Source: Centroberyx gerrardi
Lineage: Eukaryota; Chordata; Actinopteri; Beryciformes; Berycidae
Assembly (NCBI RefSeq): GCF_048128805.1
Contig: NC_135997.1
Span: 4,131,116 to 4,195,115, forward strand
Reading direction: 5' to 3'
DNA length: 64,000 nucleotides
Below, in pieces: positions 1 to 8,554 of the stretch. The translations under genes were made by a program, and so were the position numbers. The notes under the pieces were generated by a model. That model saw only the letters and a list, made by a program, of their open reading frames with translations. It was not told where the DNA came from and ran no database searches. Each line of letters starts with the position of its first letter. Within the stretch, counting starts at the first letter, position 1.

Positions 1-335
1 GCCACCAGATTTGGTGTGTGTGATCGTCTCTTCCCACTGCCCATGTGTGCAAAGTTTGGTGCCCGTAGTGTCTTACTTTGATATAGCTGCCATAGACTCC
101 CATTCAAAAAAGTTTCGAAGATTGTAAAAAGTTACAACTTTTTTTTATATCTCGGGAACGGAAGGTGGTACAGCCACCAAATTTGGTGTGTGTGATCGTC
201 TCTTCCCACTGCCCATGTGTGCCAAGTTTGTCACCCCTAGTGTCTTACTTTGATATAGTTGCCATAGACTCCCATTCAAAAAAAGTTTCGAATATTTCAC
301 GGTTTCAACATTTTTGATATCTCGGGAACAGAAGG
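1..335. repeat. Two-copy tandem repeat, unit about 171 bp
   Basis: The stretch beginning gccaccagatttggtgtgtg at position 1 starts again at about 172 (gccaccaaatttggtgtgtg) and runs with few differences to about 335. Both copies share the phrases gatcgtctcttcccactgcc, cttactttgatata and tatctcgggaac. The left copy is cut by the window edge, so the array may be longer. I recognise no coding potential or transposon family in it. Confidence 0.8.
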
Positions 336-941
336 TCGTAGCGACACGGGACAAAAACCAGCGTGTTCAGCGCATAGGGAAATCCCACCCTAGGAGTTGG
401 TTTCAAGTCTGTATCACTTACCGTTCAGGAGTTATAAAATTAAGTCCTAGAGAAATATCATGTAGGTTGGGAGGAGCCTAAAGCCCAAGCAGGACACTAT
501 AAAAGGAGAAGCACAGCTGCAGCTCATTTGAGCTCTGACCGTGGCCAGTGATCTCTTTCACGGTGGAAATTGAAGTATATTGTTTAAGTCTGAAGTATTT
601 TATATATATATATATATATATTTATAATTGCCATTTTCTGCACCTTCTGTTGCTTTTTCTTGGTTTTTCTTTACCGTGTGATAGTGTGTCTGTGCGGCTG
701 AAGTACTCTGTTCTGTGGGATGCATGCTTCTGTTTTCCCTGTCGGAAATATGTCACTGCCAATGAGAGGGATGTTGTTTTTACCTTGCGTGGTTTTAAAG
801 AGTAACTAAACCCCAGAGTTTTGGCTTAAGTGCCTCTCCCCTGGAAATTCCAAAAATGCCTCTAGAACGTGAAAAAAGTATGAACATGGGCAGGGCTGGG
901 AGGGGGGGCTAAGACACGGCCAGTCACTCCTCCGTGCCCCC

Positions 942-972
<31 letters not shown>

Positions 973-1340
973 ACACACACACAAACAAGCATCATAAACA
1001 CACACACACCGATTAGCTAGGTTATCTAGCTATGAGCTACGACTCGAGTAGCAGCACAAACACTTTTGTGACAGAAATCCTACTATAGAATGAGGAAAAC
1101 TGTCTGTCCGTCCGTCTGTCTGTCCGCATCCATTTTGCTCCTCAACGGGTTGGCCAATCAATCTCAAACTGCACATGGGCATTGAGCATTGGCATAGGCA
1201 GGGACTGATGGAGCTGATTTTTCCATTTTCCCAAATTTACGCTGTTTATGCGCCTTTTTGGCAAGTCTGTGCCTAGTTGTGGCGCGTGCATCCCCGGACG
1301 TCTGCATGTAGTTGTGGCGCGCGCATCCCAGCCCCCAGGC
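336..1340. other. Spacer with simple repeats and a TATA-like box
   Basis: No gene was recognised. It holds a TATA-like tataaaagg at about 498-506, a (TA)n run near 600-620, and a C-run followed directly by (AC)n at about 939-983. A C-run fused to a CA-run is slippage-prone and its length is likely to vary between individuals. The interval 1100-1340 is moderately GC-rich with short (gtcc/gtct)n repeats. The TATA-like box could belong to an old LTR or retrogene, but nothing downstream supports a gene. Confidence 0.4.
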
Positions 1341-1348
1341 GTCAGGTC

Positions 1349-2202
1349 TCAGCCTTGCTGCCAATTTGACATGGTCAAAACTGACTCTGTGCAGATGGCA
1401 ATTATCCCTGGTGATGGTTTTTGCAAACCTCCACAATTCTTCAAGAGAAGGAAGGGATGCACGGTGGAATCAGAAGTCAGCACTTCAGTGCAAGGCATGC
1501 AGTTGTGTTTTTCCTTGAGCTTCTTTACCACAAAGCCAGCAATGTAGCTTATGGCAGCCTCCTTGTACTTGGAAACAGTATCTACATTTGGGCAGAGTTG
1601 ATAGTCATGGTCAGGCTCTACATGCTCCACAGGCTTCAGGTCAAACCTACGTGCGGTGTTTACTGACGCAGGTGTTGCCTCCAAGATGCTGGTATCGTCT
1701 CGGAGGAGGCAATTGCCTGTTCCTGTCTTCACCTGTTGCTTCACCAGAAGACGTTTATATGCAGCTGTAAATTGTCTTGCAGTTGGATTGTTGTTGAATC
1801 CACCGCGTGCTCTGACAGAGGAAAAGAAGAGCTCAAGGTGATCTTGGCTCAGCTTGTATGTGAGGAGGTATCTGCATTGGGCATTCGGCTTCTCAACCAG
1901 GTCATGGAAAACATTTTGAATGCTTCTGGAACTGGCAATGAAGCCAATAACAGTTTTTCTTTTTCCAGAATGCAATGGAATGCATTTGTCGTTGGACTTC
2001 TCCGCTTTTAGCAGGATTGCCTCTGCACGTTCTTTGTTTGATGTCCTCATGGGTGCTTTGTATCCCTTTCCCAGGGGGTTCCTGCTGTTGAGAACATCAA
2101 AAGCAGCATCGATGGTCCTGAGGAAGTCCACTGTCTCCTCACATCCTCTGAACTGTGGTAGATGGAGCTGTGTGTTGCAGTACTCCAGAGCATCCACTAC
2201 AC
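1349..2202 (-). pseudogene. P-element/THAP9-type transposase, C-terminal part (relic)
   Basis: The minus strand keeps a long open stretch of roughly 280 codons resembling the C-terminal region of P-element-like transposases (the family of vertebrate THAP9). Family-type phrases visible in order are VDFLRTIDAAFDVLNSRNP, then TVIGFIASSRSIQNVF, then LTYKLSQDHLELFFSSVR followed by ARGGFNNNPTARQF, and a late SYIAGFVVKKL segment. The open frame appears to start at 2290, but its first ~29 codons are translated hAT-element DNA, so the true transposase sequence begins near 2200, where it is broken by the insertion. The DNA-binding N-terminus lies beyond the insertions at 3018-3511. The central catalytic region is missing, so the element is not autonomous. 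Confidence 0.8.
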
Positions 2203-2518
2203 TAGGGATGGGAATCGAGAACCGGTTCCAGTTGAGAACCGGTTCCAAATTGTCTGATCCATCGGAATCGTATGCCTCCGAGGTTATCAATTCCTTTTAT
2301 CGATGCCGGCATGTGTTTCTGACAGTTGCGCATGCGCATTGCAAAAACTCATGCGTCATGACGTCAAACTCTGCGTCTACGCTGCTGGAAACTTGCAACA
2401 AGAAGGAGTCATGGCGGAGAGGAAGAAACGGTCCAAAGCGTGGCTTCATTTCACAAAGAAAGATGACAACAGTGCTACTTGTAACTTCTGTAAAATTATC
2501 ATTTCTGTGTTCACACAT
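2203..2518 (+). mobile_element. hAT transposon 5' fragment with BED zinc finger start
   Basis: Sequence starting tagggatgggaatcgagaac has the look of a hAT terminus, with an internal inverted repeat gaaccggttcc. A plus-strand open stretch inside begins MAERKKRSKAWLHF and continues to ATCNFCKIIIS. That fits the start of a BED-type zinc finger (aromatic W/F pair followed by CxxC) as found at the N-terminus of hAT/ZBED transposases. The frame stops just after the first cysteine pair, so this is only the 5' end of an element. It lies inside the P-element relic and is therefore the younger insertion. Confidence 0.65.
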
Positions 2519-2990
2519 AGCGTTTTTTGATGTGGAAAAAGCGCTGCCTTGGAGCGCTTTTTGTGAGGAGAAATAAAAAGCGGATCACGGCAACGTCACC
2601 TGACGTTAGAGCAGCTGCTAGCTCACTAACCCGCTGGTTAGCACTTCTATCAGACAGAACAGTGTTGTGCAACAAGCAAAGGTTTACCAGATATTTCCAA
2701 TACATGTCCAGTATAATCCATACTGCCTTTATGATCGCTGTTGCGGTAACGGAAATTCACTTATTACAACGTCCGATTTCTCCACCGGCACTTTCACTTT
2801 CTCCATATTTGTTGTTGCTATGGGAAACGGCCAGCGTCTCTGTCATCGCGATTGGTCGGCTGGGAAAAAGTGGTTCACGTCACACGGCGCTTTTCTGAAA
2901 AGTTGGACATTTCTCAACTTTTGAAAGCGCTCCGCTCTGACGAAAAAAACGCCGCTGCAGCGCTTTTCGGGAGCGGCCCCCTTTGGGCGC
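2519..2990. mobile_element. Candidate non-autonomous element with imperfect inverted ends
   Basis: Both edges are rich in agcgctttt/aaaagcgct motifs. The left edge reads agcgttttttgatgtgg followed by aaaagcgctgccttggagcg; the right edge carries gaaagcgctccgctctgacg then aaaaaaacgccgctgcagcg. The reverse complement of the left edge resembles the right edge in patches. No transposase is present and no target-site duplication could be fixed, so the boundaries are approximate. It sits directly after the hAT fragment and before the THAP exon. Confidence 0.4.
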
Positions 2991-3017
2991 CTTGCTTGTT
3001 TCCAAGTCTCTTGCAGT

Positions 3018-3511
3018 TCATTGATCCTCAAGGTATTGCCACTTTATTTTTCCTCTTTCAGTTTGAAAGGTACCTCCTGCAGCCAACGCATGTGTGTGAT
3101 GCAGGACAACATCTGGCACAAAATTTGTATCATGATGCAGTTCCTGCATCACAAGGATGTTGCTGTCAACATCATCCGAGACCTCTACTATATTTATACA
3201 GTCATCATCAGCACTCACATCATCATTGTATGAGTAACTGTGATCATGTGCAACTGTGAGTGTAGCATCACTTACCTCTATACCCACCGTTTGTTCCTGG
3301 CATGTTGTTCCATCGACGTCCATTGTCTGAGGAGCATCAAGGTAGGTGAAAATGGTGTGGACAGCTGTTGAAGTCAGGCGCTTCCTCCCACTGAAATGCT
3401 CAAAACACTCCTCTTCAAAATGGTTGGCACATATCCTGGAGTGATGAGTTGGTTTCCAATTCTTGCGCCTTACATTGTTGACCCACTGATGTAGCCGTGC
3501 CCTGTCACCAA
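3018..3511 (-). pseudogene. THAP zinc-finger exon of the broken P-type transposon
   Basis: On the minus strand a likely 3' splice site (ttctccacag) precedes a coding stretch starting FPFGDRARLHQWVNNVRRKN. It continues with the THAP landmarks W, P (KPTHHS), C-x2-H (ICANHF) and a late AVHTIF, which stands for the AVPTIF of the family. The first two zinc ligands of the C2CH finger should lie on an upstream exon; I did not find them. An acidic linker (SADDDCINIVEVSDDVDSN) follows. This is the DNA-binding end of the same minus-strand element as the transposase relic at 1349-2202. A domesticated THAP gene is the alternative, but the broken downstream half argues against it. Confidence 0.7.
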
Positions 3512-3533
3512 ACGGAAAACTGTGGAGAAACAT

Positions 3534-4605
3534 AATGTCAGTTACGATTTCTTTCTATTTTTTTATAATGATGTTATCTATTTGTTTAGTTAGTTCAGTT
3601 CTTAGCTTCATTTTTTTTTTTCAAAGTGACTATCTATTGACTTTGATATTTTCAATCCAAATGAATTGAATTATGTGCAATTTTATTTGGTTATTTTTTT
3701 TTTTTACTAACTTAACGTCAGGCCAGGACAGCACCAGGACTGTTGATGATCGCATTCACCGATGATCAATGGTAAATGACCGCTTGACCAGCAACCGCAC
3801 TTACAAAGGCTCTTGTGTTATTGCATGACAATATTATTTATTTTTGTTATGGACTGATGAAAAAGCAACATGCGAACAATTTAAAATACATTTGAACAAT
3901 GAAGAAACACGAAAACATTTTTATCAAAACAAGCTTTGCAGATCTGTAGCCTAGGTGACATTTTTCATTTATATGAAAGTTCATGCATTAGAAATATCAC
4001 AGCGGCTCTAGTTTAGGCTACTTCATTGATTTTATGTGATGAATAGCTAATTATTTCTAAGCATGCCTGATTAAAACAGTTCGGGGAGATAATATTGGGG
4101 GCAGCACACAAGAACGTTAAAACATGGTTCTTCACCTGTTCTGATGGAAAAAATAATGGAGTGGAATGATGTGGTATATACTAGGCTATAGTATTTTCAA
4201 TATATAGATATTTCAATAGATTTCAATATATAAATGCTCTGGATACTATGTTGACTGCAGTGCCACTTACAATTCTCTACTGGAATAAAACAATACAGGC
4301 AGAACATTATTTTATTTGATATTTTATTTAGTTAGGGGTGTGTAGGGGGATGGTGGGTTGTAAACGGGTGTTGGTGTGTGTGTGTGTGTGTGTGGGGGGG
4401 AAGCACAGGTGTTAATGTGCTCAGGTTCTTGGCTAGAGCTAATTTAGTCAAATGTTGGAGTCCTTGTTGTGGGGGGGACTCCATCTTCTCTTGTTTCTTA
4501 TTTTTCCTCCGTTTTGGGGTCAGGAGCTTTACAAATCTTCTGAGTTTGGAAGGCTTCCTGAGGGCCTCTTTCTACATGTCGCCTACCTTGAGCTTCATGA
4601 CCTGC
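3534..4605. other. AT-rich spacer, no gene recognised
   Basis: AT-rich DNA with T-runs near 3610 and 3697 and a (TG)n/G-run at about 4370-4398. I found no splice-bounded coding stretch here. Downstream exons or the 3' UTR of the minus-strand coiled-coil gene may lie in the last few hundred bases, but nothing can be defined. Confidence 0.4.
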
Positions 4606-4607
4606 TC

Positions 4608-5781
4608 CTACATTTCTTTGACGAGAACCTTGTTCTCGTTCTCCGCTGTCTGGATACTCAAGTCTTTCTCTTTCTGGAGCATCTTCAGAGTCTCCATTTC
4701 TTGGAGGAGGCCCCAGTTCTCCTCCTTCTCTTCCTTGAGCTTGATGGTAAGCTCTGTGTTCAAGGCCTTCTCTGCATAGAGCCTTTTCAGCTCCTCAGTT
4801 TTTTGGTCTAGTGCCTTCAGCAGTTCGGAGCCCCTGAGCTTCATGTCCTCCAGCTTGCTCATGGCCTCCTCATTCTGGACCGTTTTCAGCTCCTCAATTT
4901 GCTTCCGGTGTGCCTCCTCCATCTCACAGGCCATGTGCTTCATGGCCTGCTCGTGGTCGCTGTGGAGCTTTTCTTTAAGCCCGTCCATTTCTAGGAGAAG
5001 GACCTCCTTCTCCCTCTTCTTAGCCTTAAGCTCAGTGGCCTGCTGGCATGTGGAGAGGCCCATCTGTTTGTGCCGAAGTCTGAGTTGCTCCATTTTTTGG
5101 TGGAGGACCTCCTTCTCCTTCTGCTCTGCCTTAAGCTTAGCAGCCAGGTCGCTTGTGGAGAAGGCCATCTTTCTCTGGATGTGCCCCATTTCCTGGTGAA
5201 GGCCTTTATTGTTCAACTCACAGGCCTCAAGCTTGACAGCCTGCTCCTCCAGTTCTTTGCGGAGGTCACCCTTCTCTGCCTCACAGGCCTCAAGCTTGAC
5301 GGCCTGCTCCACCTTCTCCTTACGAAGGGCCTCCTTCATGACGTCGCAGGCCTCAAGCTTGATGGCCTGCTCCTCCTTCTCCTTACGAAGGGCCTCCTTC
5401 ATGACCTCGCAGGCCTCAAGGTTGAAGGCCTGCTCCTCCTCCTCCTTACGAAGGGCCTCCTTCATGACCTCGCAGGCATCAAGCTTGACGGCCTGCTCCT
5501 CCAGTTCTTGTTGGAGGACCACTTTTTTGCGGAGGACTTCATTCTCAGCTTCGCAGGCCTTAAACTTGATCGTCTGCTCCTCTTTTTCTTGGCGCATGGC
5601 CTTGATGATCTTTGCCAGCTTGTAGGGGCTGTGGAGCTCCTCCACTTTTTTGCGGAGGAACTCATTCTCAGCCTCGCAGGCCTTAAACTTGACCTGCTCC
5701 TCCATGTCTTGGCGAAAAAACATTGGCATCCAAAGATACCAATGTTTTTTCTGGTTGTATTGTTTCAAAAAATCCTTGCTA
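4608..5781 (-). CDS. Coiled-coil protein with 21-residue cysteine-containing repeats (function unknown)
   Basis: A single uninterrupted minus-strand coding stretch of about 390 codons ends at a TAG (4608-4610). It is almost entirely heptad-patterned, rich in Glu, Lys, Leu and Gln, with no membrane segment or enzyme motif. The first half is a tandem series of 21-residue units (three heptads) of the form LRKEKEEQAIKLEACDVMKEA-like sequence. Seven units each carry one Cys in the same place (LEACE, KFKACEAENE and similar). The second half is less regular coiled coil. There is no ATG at the open end: the frame runs back to a plausible 3' splice site (ttgttttag, just upstream of 5781), so an upstream exon is likely, or translation begins at an internal ATG (WMPMFFRQDM). 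I do not recognise the gene; golgin-, trichohyalin- or myosin-like similarity would be low-complexity resemblance only. Confidence 0.55.
5715..5750. other. Perfect 12-bp inverted repeat (hairpin)
   Basis: aaaaaacattgg (5715-5726) is followed after a 12-nt loop by its exact reverse complement ccaatgtttttt (5739-5750). It lies within the 5' part of the coiled-coil coding exon and would form a stem-loop in its mRNA. Confidence 0.75.
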
Positions 5782-5949
5782 AAACAAGTGCTGAGTATGT
5801 GAATACAATAAATGAATGCCGGAGTTGATGGATCAACAGTCGCGAGGATATGTGCGGGCCAGATTCACGGCGGGAGATTGCGCTCAATTTCAGATTTATG
5901 TGCGCGAGTGACTGAGCTGAGCAGAGGAGCAGTTCGCAGGGCAGCAAGT

Positions 5950-7253
5950 TTTCGGTAAGTGTGGTGTGAAATTGTTTAGCAAATGTTCTAGTATTTAACA
6001 GGAAGTTATGGCAAATGTAGACTGTAGCTATATGTTGTATTATTCAGTTTACATTAGTTTGACGTAAAACTGTGTAGATTGCGTCTTTAGTGAGGCTATA
6101 ACACTGCCTGTTAAGCTAGGCTCGCCTGTGGTTTACTAACGTTAGCAGTTAATGTTAACTCGTATCTTGTTTTTGATGGTGAAATATCAAAATAGTTATG
6201 GGCAAATACAATTTTCCGTTAATACAAAGAATACAGAAATATGGATTTTGGGTTCGGCTGTTTAGGTTAGGCTACTCAATGCATGTTAATGTAGCTAAGC
6301 ATACTAGGCTAATGCAAGACTTTTGGCTAGCCAAACAGACAGATGTGAGGTTGGAGCCGTAACGTTAAGGGATAGTTCGGGGTTTTTTTTATTTTTATTT
6401 TTTACACAAGGTGGTATAGGTGTCACAGATAGGGAGGACGATATTCAATTTATTTATTAAATTATTGAATACCAAAAACTCTGAATCTGAAAGACAAGAT
6501 CTCCCGCCCATGAATCTGAATTATTGAATCTGTGGTTGAGTTCACTGGACAGCAAGGTAGTCAAAGAAGTGTGGTCGATCCTTAACATGGATTACTCTGA
6601 AAGCAAGTGAAGATGCAAAGCATTTGCAGTTACTTACAGGTCATAGGAAACAAGTTTAGCCTCCCTGTCCTAATGACGTAAAAAGCTGAGCTAAGTTAAC
6701 ATTAGATTTGTCTAATTTATGGAGACGGACAACACTAGCTTCCACATAGTTACTAATTTACCTACCTAAAGACTGTACGCTGCATACAAGCAGTCTCAAA
6801 CGTAAATAAGTCAGAGACTTGACGTAGTCCTGTCGAGATATTGGGGTGCCTAACGTAAGTATTTTTGTTATTAATATTATTTTCTTTTTATTAATGTACA
6901 ATACTTAAGTACAGTCTTGTTTGACAACTTGAAGTGGAACTTTTTCATCCTGAGAGGGCTTGAGAGAATAAATTAGACACTAGAAGATTTGAATCGAGTA
7001 ATGTGTAGGTTCCATGTTTAGGAGACAGTGCTGTAGCAACTGTCAGAGATTTGTGCTGGAGCAAGGAACATCTTCATGGAGAATTAGAACAAGTTACCAT
7101 TTGCTTTAGCAGTCTGAATGTTTGGTCTGTAAACCAACATGCCCTTAATCTGTCTGCAGTGGCCAGGTGGTGCACACATTGTGCATGTAAGTGAAACAAA
7201 CATGTGGCATGGCGTTAATATCTTTTAAAATTACAAGTAACACAATAAGATTG
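5950..7253. other. Spacer with a candidate TTAA-type MITE end
   Basis: No gene recognised. AT-rich with many short gttaacgtta-like words. At 6364-6378 TTAA is followed by gggatagttcgg, which resembles the termini of fish miniature elements that insert at TTAA. A related inverted end is at 10376-10392. The intervening DNA shows no other element structure. Confidence 0.35.
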
Positions 7254-7561
7254 GGCAGTGGTGGCCTAAAGGTTAGAAAAGCGAGCTTGTGACCGGAAGG
7301 TCGTCGGTTCAATCCCCCGGACCGGCAGGATAAATCTGGGTGGGTAAAGTGAAAAGCAGCGCTTGCCCCTCCCTCATTACCACCACTGAGGTGCCCTTAA
7401 CCCCAACCGCTCCAGTGGAGCTGCTCAGTGGCAGCAGATCAGACTGTGGTTGTACTGGTCAGCTTCCAGGTGTGAATGTGATCAGGGAGTTCCTGAAAAA
7501 GAAAGCATTGCTCTCAGTGAAAGTCCCCTGAATAAATAAAGGTGAAAAAAAAAAAAAAAAA
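7254..7561 (+). mobile_element. tRNA-derived SINE
   Basis: About 300 bp starting near gggcagtggtggcctaaagg. It has a tRNA-like head with a plausible A box (tggcctaaaggttag) and B box (ggttcaatccc), a unique body, and a poly(A) tail at about 7544-7561 preceded by gaataaataaagg. The order of RNA polymerase III promoter, body and A-tail is diagnostic of a SINE. It carries no coding capacity and lies about 300 bp upstream of a true tRNA gene. Confidence 0.85.
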
Positions 7562-7866
7562 ATAGTCAGGAGCATGACCATTGATACATACAACCAGTTT
7601 AAATCCATCAATGTTACAAAAGAAAATGAATATTATTACCCATTATTGTATTTTAAATGTACGTTACTGAGAAATTTAGTCTGTCGAATAAGGTGCTAGT
7701 TTTAGATGCTTGCTCCTCCATTTGCATTGTGTGTACAGTAGTCCTTGAGCTAGACGAATGGATAAATCACTGCAGTAATTTGTTGGATTGTCACGATGTC
7801 AAATTTCTATGAATTGCATATATCACTACGTTTAAAGTACACTTCACGGATAGCTCCTGTATAGCT

Positions 7867-7939
7867 GGGCTAGTGGCGCAATGGATAACGCGTCTGACTA
7901 CGGATCAGAAGATTCTAGGTTCGACTCCTGGCTAGCTCG
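7867..7939 (+). tRNA. tRNA-Arg (anticodon ACG)
   Basis: A 73-nt intronless tRNA gene. The acceptor stem gggctag pairs with ctagctc (one G-U). The D-arm contains tggcgcaatgga. The anticodon stem tctga/tcaga encloses a 7-nt loop ctacgga with anticodon ACG, read as ICG after editing. The T-arm has the normal ggttcgact B box, and the discriminator base is G. CCA is not encoded, as expected in eukaryotes. All stems look intact, so I expect a functional gene decoding CGU/CGC/CGA. No T-run terminator stands immediately after it; the nearest is ttcctttt, 8-15 nt downstream. Confidence 0.93.
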
Positions 7940-8554
7940 GTGAAAATTCCTTTTGAAATGACGTGTGGCCAAGTGGTTTGTGATATCGTGCTGTATTCAA
8001 TCAATCACCGAACAGTCAACCCTCTTGGCGAAGTGTCCTTAGGCAACACATGGCCTGTGCTGTAGCTGACCCATGGAAAAAATAATGAGCAGACCTAGTA
8101 CTCTGGCCTGAAACATCACATTAATGTTGCTACATCACATTAGATCATTATTTTCAGAGGTTTTGAACCCTGGAGCGATCAAAATAGATTCTGTGTGTAA
8201 CTGAGGGGATTTTTTTTTTACTTCAGGGAGGATGCTCTGTCTTGAAACAACGGTTCATTTGTTTTTCTACTGAATTTGCCCCAAAGTATGCTGAGAAGAC
8301 ATGTTTTTTCCCCTTGCCCCGTTTAATAGAAACAATGCAGTCTTCAGAGTGAGGATAGATGACAAGAAGGCAGATACAAATCAAAATGCACAAAGCCAAG
8401 CTCTTCTAGTGTAATGAATAGACCACTGAAATCTATGAAGAAGAAAGATTCTAGTGAGTATCATGCAGGAATTTGATCTTGTGAAAGACCCCTTTATCAC
8501 TCTTTTGGGTAGAAAGTGCATGACTGTAGCACACTAATGGCTTAACTGTGACAG
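7940..8554. other. Spacer, nothing recognised
   Basis: Unique-looking AT-rich DNA between the tRNA gene and the first recognisable SMC6-like exon. Further decayed SMC6 exons may be present but could not be identified. Confidence 0.35.

Noticed and set aside
2303-2530. ZBED-like host gene
   Set aside because: Only the start of one BED finger is present, next to a hAT-like terminus and ending in a stop, so it is a transposon fragment.
4378-5828. Plus-strand open frames opposite the coiled-coil exon
   Set aside because: They are antisense shadows of a repetitive minus-strand exon; the repeat keeps several frames open at once and the translations are biased nonsense.
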